NCBI RefSeq assembly: GCF_002885975.1
Contig: NZ_POSP01000003.1
Span: 1,054,001-1,118,000, forward strand
Reading direction: 5' to 3'
Length of the DNA stretch: 64,000 nt
From: Paucibacter aquatile
Lineage (GTDB): Bacteria > Pseudomonadota > Gammaproteobacteria > Burkholderiales > Burkholderiaceae_C
The stretch's first letter is position 1, and every line of letters begins with the position of its first letter. Shown here one piece after another: positions 19,094 to 26,948 of this stretch. Both the position numbers and the translations under genes were made by a program. Below the pieces are notes generated by a model that was given only the letters and a program-made list of their open reading frames with translations, did no database searches and was not told the DNA's origin.

Positions 19094-19162
19094 TCCAACT
19101 GCTGCAGGCGCCCAGGGCAAGCCCCCTCTTGTGGTGATAGTCACGGCCGTGCGAGCGCCGCC

Positions 19163-19184
19163 CCGGGCCGGGCCGGGCCGGGCC
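19163..19184. repeat. CCGGG tandem repeat
   Basis: Four copies of CCGGG plus CC lie in the divergent spacer between the PfkB-like gene and moaA. It is a simple GC repeat with no evident role. Confidence 0.7.
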
Positions 19185-19225
19185 ACGGCGCAAGAGGTTT
19201 TGTCGCTGGAGGCACAATCGGACGC

Positions 19226-20368
19226 ATGCCCCCGCTCAAGAAGCCCGTGATCCCGATCGCCGACCAGCGCCAGCTGAGCGCCTTGCCGCTGCCACTGGAC
19301 CCCGCCGAGCCCGCGCTGCCGCCGCGCGACCAGCTCGGCCGGCCGCTGCGCGATCTGCGCATTTCGGTCACCGACCGTTGCAATTTCCGCTGCAGCTACT
19401 GCATGCCCAAGCAGGTCTTCGACAAGCACTACGAGTTCCTGCCCCATGCCGACCTGCTCAGCTTCGAGGAGATCACCCGCCTGGCGCGCCAGTTCGTGGC
19501 CCTGGGGGTCGAGAAGATCCGGCTGACCGGCGGCGAGCCCCTGCTGCGCAAGAACCTCGAACGCCTGATCGCCATGCTGGCCGAGCTGCGCACGCCCGCG
19601 GGCCAGCCCTTGGACCTGACGCTGACGACCAACGGCTCCCTGCTGACCCGCATGGCCCAGCGCCTCAAGGACGCGGGCCTGGGCCGCGTCACGGTCAGCC
19701 TGGACGGGTTGGACGACGCCGTGTTCCAGCGCATGAACGATGTTGGTTTCCCGGTGGCCGAGGTGCTGGACGGCATCGCCGCCGCGCAAGCCGCAGGCCT
19801 GGGCCCGATCAAGGTCAATATGGTGGTCAAGAAAGGTGTCAACGACGCCGAGATCCTGCCCATGGCACGCCATTTCCTGGGCAGCGGTGTGCGCCTGCGT
19901 TTCATCGAGTACATGGATGTGGGCAGCAGCAATGGCTGGCGCATGGACGAAGTGCTGCCCTCGGCTCAGCTGCTGCAGCGCTTGCGTGAAGCCTTCACCG
20001 TGGAGCCGCTGAGCCGCAGCGTGGCCGGCGAAACCGCCGAGCGCTGGCGCATCAGCCAGGGCGGGCTGAGCAGCGAGATCGGCCTGATCTCCAGCGTCAG
20101 CCAGGCCTTCTGCGGCGACTGCAACCGCGCCCGCCTCTCGACCGAAGGCAAGCTCTACACCTGCTTGTTCGCCCACCGCGGCACCGATCTGCGCGCCCTG
20201 CTGCGCAGCCCTGCCAGCGATGCGCAGATCGCGGCCAGCCTGGCCGGCCTGTGGTCGCAGCGCAGCGACCGTTACTCGCAGCTGCGCGGTGCCGGTATGG
20301 GCCCGGATGGCCAGGGCAACGCTGCCGCAGGCGAGCGCCGGGTCGAGATGCACTACATCGGCGGCTGA
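19226..20368 (+). CDS. moaA: MoaA, GTP 3',8-cyclase
   Basis: A 380-residue radical SAM enzyme that starts molybdenum-cofactor synthesis by cyclising GTP. The first [4Fe-4S] cluster binds at Cys52, Cys56 and Cys59 (RCNFRCSYC). The second, substrate-binding cluster uses Cys296, Cys299 and Cys313. The protein ends in Gly-Gly, as MoaA needs. There is an N-terminal extension of ~35 residues rich in Pro and Leu. A -10-like CACAAT ends seven bases before the ATG, so the message may be leaderless, although GGAGG is also present 16 bases ahead. mobA follows after 13 bases. Confidence 0.95.
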   Translation: MPPLKKPVIPIADQRQLSALPLPLDPAEPALPPRDQLGRPLRDLRISVTDRCNFRCSYCMPKQVFDKHYEFLPHADLLSFEEITRLARQFVALGVEKIRLTGGEPLLRKNLERLIAMLAELRTPAGQPLDLTLTTNGSLLTRMAQRLKDAGLGRVTVSLDGLDDAVFQRMNDVGFPVAEVLDGIAAAQAAGLGPIKVNMVVKKGVNDAEILPMARHFLGSGVRLRFIEYMDVGSSNGWRMDEVLPSAQLLQRLREAFTVEPLSRSVAGETAERWRISQGGLSSEIGLISSVSQAFCGDCNRARLSTEGKLYTCLFAHRGTDLRALLRSPASDAQIAASLAGLWSQRSDRYSQLRGAGMGPDGQGNAAAGERRVEMHYIGG

Positions 20369-20381
20369 GGGCGGCGCACCG

Positions 20382-21005
20382 ATGTCGGCCCCCGCCCGCG
20401 AGCAGATCACCGGCCTGGTGCTGGCCGGCGGCCGCGGCAGCCGCATGGGCGGCGTGGCCAAGGGCTTGCAAGTGCTGCATGGCCGGCCGCTGCTGGCCCA
20501 TGTGCTGGAGCGGCTGCAGCCGCAAGTCGGCCCGCTGCTGATCAACGCCAACCAGGAGCTGGAGCGGCATGCCCAGTTCGGCTGGCCCGTCATTGCCGAC
20601 AACAACGACGACTACCTCGGCCCCCTGGCCGGCATCCTGGCCGGCCTACGTGCCTGCGAGAGCGACTGGCTGCTCTGCGTGCCCTGTGACAGCCCGCGCC
20701 TGCCGCGCGATCTGGCCGCGCGTCTGGCCCGGGCCTGCACCGAAGCCCAGGCCGATCTCGCCTACGCCGTCTGCGAGGGCCAGGCCCAACCGGTGTTCTG
20801 CCTGCTGCGCCCTCACCTGGCCGACAGCGCGGCGCAGTTTCTCGCCGAGGGAGGCCGCAAGCTGGAACGCTGGCAGCAGATGCAGGCCCACTGCGCCCTG
20901 CACTTCGATCAGCCCGGCGATGCTGCAGCCTTCATCAACCTCAACAGCCTGAGTGAGCTGCACGGTCTGAATCCCGAGAGCCCAGAGAATCCCAACCATG
21001 GCTGA
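20382..21005 (+). CDS. mobA: MobA, molybdenum cofactor guanylyltransferase
   Basis: A 207-residue nucleotidyltransferase that joins GMP to molybdopterin to give the MGD cofactor of DMSO-reductase-family enzymes. The signature LVLAGGRGSRMGG binds GTP and the following VAKGL supplies the conserved Lys. CVPCDSPRLP carries the metal-binding Asp. ATG 20382 is 13 bases after the moaA stop; the frame open upstream is a shadow of moaA. Its end overlaps the next gene by eight bases. Confidence 0.94.
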   Translation: MSAPAREQITGLVLAGGRGSRMGGVAKGLQVLHGRPLLAHVLERLQPQVGPLLINANQELERHAQFGWPVIADNNDDYLGPLAGILAGLRACESDWLLCVPCDSPRLPRDLAARLARACTEAQADLAYAVCEGQAQPVFCLLRPHLADSAAQFLAEGGRKLERWQQMQAHCALHFDQPGDAAAFINLNSLSELHGLNPESPENPNHG

Positions 21006-21555
21006 ACCTTCTGCACCCAGCATCGCCCCGCGCATCGACTGCCAGATCCGCCTGATGCGCGAGGCCGATCTGCAGGACTACAAAACCCTGCGCGACGGCA
21101 TGCTGGCCGGCCACCCCGAAGCTTTCACCTCGGACGCCCGCACCGAGCTGCTGCGCGATGCCGAGAGCTACCGCGGCCGTCTCAGCGGCGGCGACGGTGG
21201 CGCCAACCTCTTCACCCTGACGGCCTGGCTGGACGGACAGCTGGTGGGCGCCATCAGCTGCGAGCATGAGGCTCGCGTCAAGGTGCGCCACGTCGCCCAC
21301 ATCGTGGGCATGATGGTGCGCGACGAGGTCCATGGCCGCGGCATCGGCCGCCAGCTGCTGCAACGCGCGCTGATGCTGCTGGAAGGCGAGCCGGTGCTGG
21401 AGCTGGTGACACTCAGCGTCACGGCCAGCAACCATGCGGCCGTGCGCCTCTACGAGAGCTGCGGCTTCATCCGCTACGGCCGCCTGATGGGCGCCATCAA
21501 GATGCCCGACGGCCGCCTGGTCGACAAGGATTTGATGAGCCGGCGTTTGCGCTGA
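20998..21555 (+). CDS. GNAT family N-acetyltransferase
   Basis: A 185-residue acetyltransferase. The acetyl-CoA binding motif is VHGRGIGRQLLQRAL, and the VTASNHAAVRLYESCGF segment is the usual C-terminal part of the fold. The substrate cannot be told; it could act on a small amine, amino acid or protein N-terminus. It overlaps mobA by eight bases and is probably co-transcribed with moaA-mobA, though no molybdenum role is known for it. Confidence 0.88.
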   Translation: MAEPSAPSIAPRIDCQIRLMREADLQDYKTLRDGMLAGHPEAFTSDARTELLRDAESYRGRLSGGDGGANLFTLTAWLDGQLVGAISCEHEARVKVRHVAHIVGMMVRDEVHGRGIGRQLLQRALMLLEGEPVLELVTLSVTASNHAAVRLYESCGFIRYGRLMGAIKMPDGRLVDKDLMSRRLR

Positions 21556-21596
21556 AGTTTGCGCTGAAACATGCGCTGAGGCCGAGGCTTCAGCGC
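21544..21596. repeat. three 12-bp repeats and a hairpin at the GNAT stop codon
   Basis: The string YGYTTGCGCTGA-type unit repeats at period 12 (21544-21555, 21556-21567, 21568-21579); the first copy carries the GNAT stop. GCGCTGA at 21573-21579 is complementary to TCAGCGC at 21590-21596, giving a hairpin between two convergent genes that could end transcription without a T-run. Confidence 0.55.
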
Positions 21597-22351
21597 CCGC
21601 GCAGATCAAACTCCACCAGCAGCTCATCCTGCACCGCCAGCAAACCGCCAGCCACCGAAAAAGGCTGGAGGCCGAAGTCACTCTGGCGCAGCACCCAGGC
21701 ACCGGTCACCCGAACCTGATCGGCCGACAGATCGACGTGCAAGGGCACCTCGACCGTGCGGGTCACGCCGTGCAGGCTCAGGCGCCAGCGGCCGATCAGC
21801 TTGGGCGGCTCACCGATCAGGCTCAGGCCCTGGATGCGCAGCTCGGGGAAACGCTCGGCCTGCAAGCCCTGCTCACCCAGCATATTGCGCCGCGTGGCGG
21901 CCACGGCTTCGGGGCTCAGCACCGAAGCCCAGCCAGGGCCGAGCGCCGCACGCAGCTCGGGTGGATCCAGCAGCAGCTCGTCCAGGCGCAGCTGCAGCTC
22001 GAAGCGGGCCTCGCTACCGCCGCGTGGCTGCGGCAGCGCCTGCTCGTTCAGCGGCCACCAGAGCAGGCCCCGCAGCTGCGGTGCGCTCAAGACATGGTTG
22101 TGGCCCAAGGCCGCCGCGCGCCCGGCGCGAAACACATGGATGCGCAGCTGGCTGGCCTCGGCATCGAGGCGGTACAGGCGCCCGCCCACCTGGGCTCGCA
22201 GATCGCGCTCGGCCTCGGCAAACGGCGCCAGCACCGCATCCGGACTCGACACAGCCTGGGGCGATGGCGCGCTCGCACAGCCCAGCAGCACGAGGCTCAG
22301 CAAACCAACAGCCCAAAGCCGGGCAGGCGCGCGGTGACGAGACTCAGACAT
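21590..22351 (-). CDS. YceI-like domain lipoprotein
   Basis: A 253-residue protein with a lipoprotein signal: hydrophobic stretch followed by the lipobox VLLGC. The rest resembles YceI, a lipocalin-like barrel that binds polyisoprenoid or other lipids, including YRLDAEASQLRIHVF, GHNHVLSA and a terminal FSVAGGLLAVQDELLVEFDL. ATG 22351 is chosen because the signal sequence starts there; the open frame upstream is probably not translated. It is convergent with the GNAT gene. The ligand and role are unknown. Confidence 0.8.
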   Translation of the reverse strand: MSESRHRAPARLWAVGLLSLVLLGCASAPSPQAVSSPDAVLAPFAEAERDLRAQVGGRLYRLDAEASQLRIHVFRAGRAAALGHNHVLSAPQLRGLLWWPLNEQALPQPRGGSEARFELQLRLDELLLDPPELRAALGPGWASVLSPEAVAATRRNMLGEQGLQAERFPELRIQGLSLIGEPPKLIGRWRLSLHGVTRTVEVPLHVDLSADQVRVTGAWVLRQSDFGLQPFSVAGGLLAVQDELLVEFDLRGR

Positions 22352-22455
22352 GCGACTTCTTTCTCTGGCCCGGGGAGAGCCCCGAAAACTTCGAGGCATT
22401 CTGACAGCGGCCCGCAGCGCCCCCAAGGGCGAGTGCGATAGCATCGGCATAAACA

Positions 22456-22485
22456 CGATTTCACGCGATTTCACGCGCTTTCACG
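22456..22485. repeat. 10-bp tandem repeat upstream of the Mpo1-like gene
   Basis: CGATTTCACG occurs twice, followed by CGCTTTCACG, immediately before GAGGAG, the ribosome binding site of the next gene. It could bind a regulator as direct repeats or be neutral. Confidence 0.55.
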
Positions 22486-22495
22486 AGGAGCCACC

Positions 22496-23041
22496 ATGGC
22501 CGCCAGCCCCTTCCGACCTGCCATCGAGCTGATGGCCCAGTACGCCAGCTACCACCGCGACCGCCGCAACATCGCCACCCATTTCGTCGGCATCCCGCTG
22601 ATCGTGTTCGCGGCCGGCGTGCTGCTGGCACGCCTGCAGTTCGAGGCCCTCGGCCTGTCTTTCAACGGCGCCTGGGCCGTCTGGGGCCTGAGCACGGCCT
22701 GGTACCTGACCCGCGGCAATCTGGTGCTGGGCCTGGCCGTCAGCGCGGTCAACGGCCTGCTGATGGCCCTGGCCGAGCCGCTTGCAGCTGGCTCGACGGC
22801 GCAATGGCTGAGCTGGGGCCTGGGCAGCTTTGTGCTGGGCTGGATCATCCAGTTCCTGGGCCATTACTACGAGGGCAAGAAGCCCGCCTTTGTCGACGAC
22901 CTGGTCGGCCTGCTGGTGGGCCCGATGTTTGTCGTGGCCGAAGCACTTTTTGCCCTGGGCTGGGGCCGGGCCATGCTGGCCGAGATCGAGCGCCGCGTCG
23001 GCCCCACCCATCTGCGCGATCTGGCCCACCCGGTGGCCTGA
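22496..23041 (+). CDS. Mpo1-like (DUF962) membrane protein
   Basis: A 181-residue integral membrane protein with about four hydrophobic segments. It matches the DUF962/Mpo1 family (YASYHRDRRNIATHFVGIP near the start and GHYYEGKKPAF in the middle, with conserved His residues). The yeast member is a dioxygenase that shortens 2-hydroxy fatty acids; bacterial members are probably similar but untested. A good ribosome binding site (GAGGAG) precedes the ATG. It converges on apbC. Confidence 0.88.
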   Translation: MAASPFRPAIELMAQYASYHRDRRNIATHFVGIPLIVFAAGVLLARLQFEALGLSFNGAWAVWGLSTAWYLTRGNLVLGLAVSAVNGLLMALAEPLAAGSTAQWLSWGLGSFVLGWIIQFLGHYYEGKKPAFVDDLVGLLVGPMFVVAEALFALGWGRAMLAEIERRVGPTHLRDLAHPVA

Positions 23042-23116
23042 GTTCTTGGGCCACGCCCACTCTGAGTCCCTGCCTGGCCTATGGCCTGGCTAGAGGGCCT
23101 GCCGAACCTTGCAAAC

Positions 23117-24214
23117 TCAGGTGCCGCTGGAGATCGAGATGGTCGGGAACTTGGCCGAATAGTCCTTGGCCTGGGACGCAATCTTGATCGCCACCTGGCG
23201 GGCCAGGGTCTTGTACAGCGCGGCGATCTCGCCCTCGGGCTCGGCCACCACCGAGGGCCGGCCGGCATCGGCCTGCTCACGGATGGACAGGGCCAGGGGC
23301 AGGCCGCCGAGGTAATCCAGGCCGTACTGCGCAGCCATCTTCTTGCCGCCGTCGGCGCCAAAGATGTGCTCGGCATGACCGCAGTTCGTGCAGATGTGCA
23401 CCGCCATGTTCTCGACCAGGCCGAGGATGGGCACGCCCACCTTCTCGAACATCTTCAGCCCCTTCTTGGCATCGATCAGGGCGATGTCCTGGGGCGTGGT
23501 GACGATGATGGCGCCGGTCACCGGCACCCGCTGGCTCAGGGTCAGCTGGATATCGCCGGTGCCGGGCGGCATGTCCACCACCAGGTAGTCCAGATCCTGC
23601 CAGCGGGTCTGGCGCAGCAGCTGCTCCAGCGCCTGGGTGGCCATGGGGCCGCGCCAGATCATGGCCTGGTCGTCCTCGACCAGGAAGCCAATCGACATCA
23701 GCTGCAGGCCATGGGCCAGCTTGGGCTCCATCAGCTTGCCGTCCAGGCTGTCCGGCCGGCCCGAGGCGCCCAGCATCAGCGGCTGGCTGGGTCCGTAGAT
23801 GTCGGCATCGAGTACGCCCACGCGTGCGCCCTCGGCGGCCAGCGCCAGCGCCAGATTGGCCGCGGTGGTGCTCTTGCCCACCCCGCCCTTGCCCGAGGCC
23901 ACGGCGATGATGTTCTTCACGCCCGGCAGCAGCTGCACACCGCGCTGCACCGCATGGGCCACGATCTTGCTGGCGATGGCAATGTTCACCTGGCCGACAC
24001 CGGGCAGCGTGCGCACGGCGGCTTCCAGGGCGGCGCGCAGGGCGGCATGCTGGCTGGCGGCCGGGTAGCCCAGCTCCACATCAAAGGCCACATCAGCGCC
24101 ATTCAGACGCAGATTCTTGATCTGCTTGCCCGACACCAGATCGCTGCCCGTGTTGGGATCGATCACGGCCTGCAGGGCTTGCAAGATGGTGGCTTCAGAG
24201 ATGGGGCTGGACAT
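23117..24214 (-). CDS. apbC: ApbC/Mrp, iron-sulfur cluster carrier ATPase
   Basis: A 365-residue Mrp/NBP35-type P-loop protein. The N-terminal ~90 residues are a MIP18-like domain. The deviant Walker A is ASGKGGVGKSTTAANLA, followed by DADIYGPSQP and VVDMPPGTGD. The CTNC motif near the C-terminus holds the shared [4Fe-4S] cluster at the dimer interface. It carries Fe-S clusters to apoproteins. Length and motifs are standard. It has no evident operon partner. Confidence 0.94.
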   Translation of the reverse strand: MSSPISEATILQALQAVIDPNTGSDLVSGKQIKNLRLNGADVAFDVELGYPAASQHAALRAALEAAVRTLPGVGQVNIAIASKIVAHAVQRGVQLLPGVKNIIAVASGKGGVGKSTTAANLALALAAEGARVGVLDADIYGPSQPLMLGASGRPDSLDGKLMEPKLAHGLQLMSIGFLVEDDQAMIWRGPMATQALEQLLRQTRWQDLDYLVVDMPPGTGDIQLTLSQRVPVTGAIIVTTPQDIALIDAKKGLKMFEKVGVPILGLVENMAVHICTNCGHAEHIFGADGGKKMAAQYGLDYLGGLPLALSIREQADAGRPSVVAEPEGEIAALYKTLARQVAIKIASQAKDYSAKFPTISISSGT

Positions 24215-24297
24215 GGCGATGGCTCGGGCTGCTGCGACGGGGCCCGCAGTCTAGCCGAGCCGGGAAAACCCCAGGCCGCCGGGGCCCGATGGGCCGC

Positions 24298-26862
24298 TCA
24301 TGCCACCTGTTTGAACGCCATCACCGCTTGGTTGCGCAGGGTGCGCAGCAAGGCCAGTTCTTTCTCGCCCAGATCGATGGCGCCGGGCCGAGCCTTGTCG
24401 GCATAAATCATGGCAAAGGGCTGACCCTTGAGCATCATGGGCAGCAGCAAGAAGCTGGGGGCCCGCACCGCACCCTGGTACCAGGGCGGCAGGCGCTCGG
24501 CGATATTGGGGGCCGAGGCATCGGCGATCAAGGTGTCGGCACCCTTGTGGCACACCGCCGTGAACAAGTCCGGCGCCCCGTGGCTGGGCAGGCGCAGCGG
24601 CACGCGGAAGGCCGGCACCACCGCCTCCACGCCCTCGCCCAGGCCGAAGCGGCCGGTCAGTTGCTCGCTCTTCGGGTCACGCAGGCAGAACACCACACGC
24701 CGGAAACCGATGGCACGGAAGATGGTTTCCAGAATCATGCGCAGCACTTCGTTGAGCTTGAAGCTCTCGACCATGGCGTTGGTGATGTCCTGGATGCCCG
24801 AGGCCAGGGTCTCCACCGCCTGCTCGCGCGTCAGCGCCTGACCGGTGAGGCTGAGCGTGGGCTCCTCCAGCACCGTGGCCTGCAGCTGGTGCGGGCTCAG
24901 CGAATCGTCCGGCGCGGGCTGCAGCGGCGCCAGCAGGCGGCGTGCCGGTGAGCTCTTCGGCAGGGCGATGCCCATGGCCTCGGCCATCTGGCTCAGGCGG
25001 GCGCGGGCCCGGTCGGCGGCCTGGTCGAAATCACTGGCGCTCAGGCCCAGGGCACGGGCATGACGCTGGGCCATGGCATGCACCTTGGCATGGGCCTGGT
25101 CCGGCTCGGTGTGCAGGATGACATCGGCCACGGCATTGGCGGCATGGGCCAGCCAGCGCTGGCGCTCGGAGGGCTTGTCGATCCAGCGCTGGGGCGGCTC
25201 GCCGCTGGGCCGGCGCATGCTCTCCTGTAGGCCCTCGGGCAGGCCCCATTGCCGGGCCACGCCCAGGCCCAGCTGCTCATAGCTCATGCCCAGCACCTGG
25301 ATGGAAGCACTGGCCTCGCTCAGGCCCGGTGCGATCTCCTCGCCGGCCGGACCCTGCTCGGGGCGGCGCATGCGGCGGATCTGGCGCGCCTCTTCGGGGA
25401 AGTAGAACTCGGTCAGCGAGCGGCCCAGGTGGTAGAACAAGGCAGCCAGAAAAGCCTCTTCGCTCTCCTGGCTGCTCGGTCCGTTGAGGCAGAGCTCGCG
25501 CGCCAGCGAGGCCGCCATCAGCGAGCGCAGAAACTCCTCACGCAAGGCCTGGGCATGGGCCTTGTTTTCCATGCGCTCGAGCAGGATCAGGGACAGGGCC
25601 AGGTTGCGGATGCCGCCAAAGCCGATCAGGGCCACGGCGCGCGACACCGTGCTGATGCCACCAGCCTGCACCCCACCGCCGGTGTGGCGGAACTGCACGG
25701 TGTTGACCAGGCGCAGCAGCTTTTGCGTCAGCGCCACATCCTTGAGGATCTCGTTGGACAGGCTGGACAGGCTCTCATGCTCGGACTGGGTCAGGCGCTG
25801 GATGCGGCTGATGGCCTGGCTCATGGCCGGGAAGTCGCTCTTGATGCGCATGCGGCGCAGCAGAAACTCCAGCGCTGCGCCCTCGCCCTGGGCTGCCGCC
25901 CCTTCCGGCGCGGCCTCGGGGCGCAGCCAGCGGGCCAGGGCGTCGTGCATGGCCAGGGCACTGGGCCAGCGCTGGGCCGGGTCGCGGGCCAGGCCGCGCT
26001 GAACGATGGCGCGCAAGGCGTCGTCCACCTCGGGCCCGAGGCCGGGCGGCAGCTGCAGCTCTTCGTCCTTGACCCGGCGCACCGATTTCCAGGGATCGGG
26101 GTCATGGTTGAGGCGCTGGCCACTGAGCATTTCGGCCAGCAGCACGGCCGCAGCGAAGACATCCATGGACGGTGTCGGCAGCTCGCCGCGCGCCGCCTCG
26201 GGCGAGAGATAGGCCGGGGTGCCGACGATGCGCGGGCCGATTTGCCCCGGCCCGCTGTTCGCCGAGGGCACACTCAGTCGTCCGGCGATGCCGAAGTCCA
26301 TCACCCGCGGCCGGCCCTTGGCATCGATCAGGATGTTGCTGGGCTTGAGGTCGCGGTGCACCACGCCGGCCTGGTGGGCGGCCTGCAAGCCATCGAGCAG
26401 GCCCAGGCTCAGCTCCACCGCCACCCGGGCCGGCAGGGCGCCGCCGCTGTCCACCTGACGGCGCATGCGGTCGGCCAGCGAGCCGCCGGCCACGTACTCG
26501 AAGACCAGATAGGCCTGGCCATCCTGGATGTCGGCCTCGAAGACCGGCACGATATTGGGGTGGTGGAGGCGGCTGACGGCGCGCGCCTCGTGCAGCCACT
26601 CGTCCACGCTGCGGCCATCGCTGGGCGGGCGCAGCACCTTGAGCGCCACCTCGCGGTCCAGGCGCGGGTCATGGGCCAGCCAGACGGTCGCCTGCGCGCC
26701 CTCGCCCAGGCGCTTGAGCAAGTGAAAGCGCCCCAGCTGCGGCACGTGCAGATCGGCCAGCGGCGCCGGCATGGTGTAGCCGCCGAATTCGGACGTCGCC
26801 GCCTCCTCCGCAGACTCCTGGATCAGATCACTCGGTTCGTCGGCGGGCAGCGTGGGCAGCAT
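24298..26862 (-). CDS. Ser/Thr protein kinase with HDOD and GAF domains
   Basis: An 854-residue cytoplasmic signalling protein. The kinase domain spans ~45-315: Gly loop RLGEGAQATVW, Lys75 in VALKVL, HRDLKPSN at 169-176 and DFG at 189-191, so it should be active. A HDOD domain follows (~331-545, starting LEFLLRRMRIKSDFP). A GAF domain ends the protein (~690-850). HDOD domains lack HD phosphohydrolase residues and serve in signal relay, often in motility or second-messenger control. It lies 86 bases after the paralogue 26949-28823 on the same strand. Substrates are unknown. Confidence 0.88.
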   Translation of the reverse strand: MLPTLPADEPSDLIQESAEEAATSEFGGYTMPAPLADLHVPQLGRFHLLKRLGEGAQATVWLAHDPRLDREVALKVLRPPSDGRSVDEWLHEARAVSRLHHPNIVPVFEADIQDGQAYLVFEYVAGGSLADRMRRQVDSGGALPARVAVELSLGLLDGLQAAHQAGVVHRDLKPSNILIDAKGRPRVMDFGIAGRLSVPSANSGPGQIGPRIVGTPAYLSPEAARGELPTPSMDVFAAAVLLAEMLSGQRLNHDPDPWKSVRRVKDEELQLPPGLGPEVDDALRAIVQRGLARDPAQRWPSALAMHDALARWLRPEAAPEGAAAQGEGAALEFLLRRMRIKSDFPAMSQAISRIQRLTQSEHESLSSLSNEILKDVALTQKLLRLVNTVQFRHTGGGVQAGGISTVSRAVALIGFGGIRNLALSLILLERMENKAHAQALREEFLRSLMAASLARELCLNGPSSQESEEAFLAALFYHLGRSLTEFYFPEEARQIRRMRRPEQGPAGEEIAPGLSEASASIQVLGMSYEQLGLGVARQWGLPEGLQESMRRPSGEPPQRWIDKPSERQRWLAHAANAVADVILHTEPDQAHAKVHAMAQRHARALGLSASDFDQAADRARARLSQMAEAMGIALPKSSPARRLLAPLQPAPDDSLSPHQLQATVLEEPTLSLTGQALTREQAVETLASGIQDITNAMVESFKLNEVLRMILETIFRAIGFRRVVFCLRDPKSEQLTGRFGLGEGVEAVVPAFRVPLRLPSHGAPDLFTAVCHKGADTLIADASAPNIAERLPPWYQGAVRAPSFLLLPMMLKGQPFAMIYADKARPGAIDLGEKELALLRTLRNQAVMAFKQVA

Positions 26863-26948
26863 GGTGGGGGCGCAAAGCTCGGGGAGGTCTCAGCACCGGA
26901 GCACCGGCGTGAAAGCGAAGGACGGACACAGGCCGGCGCGCATGGCCG

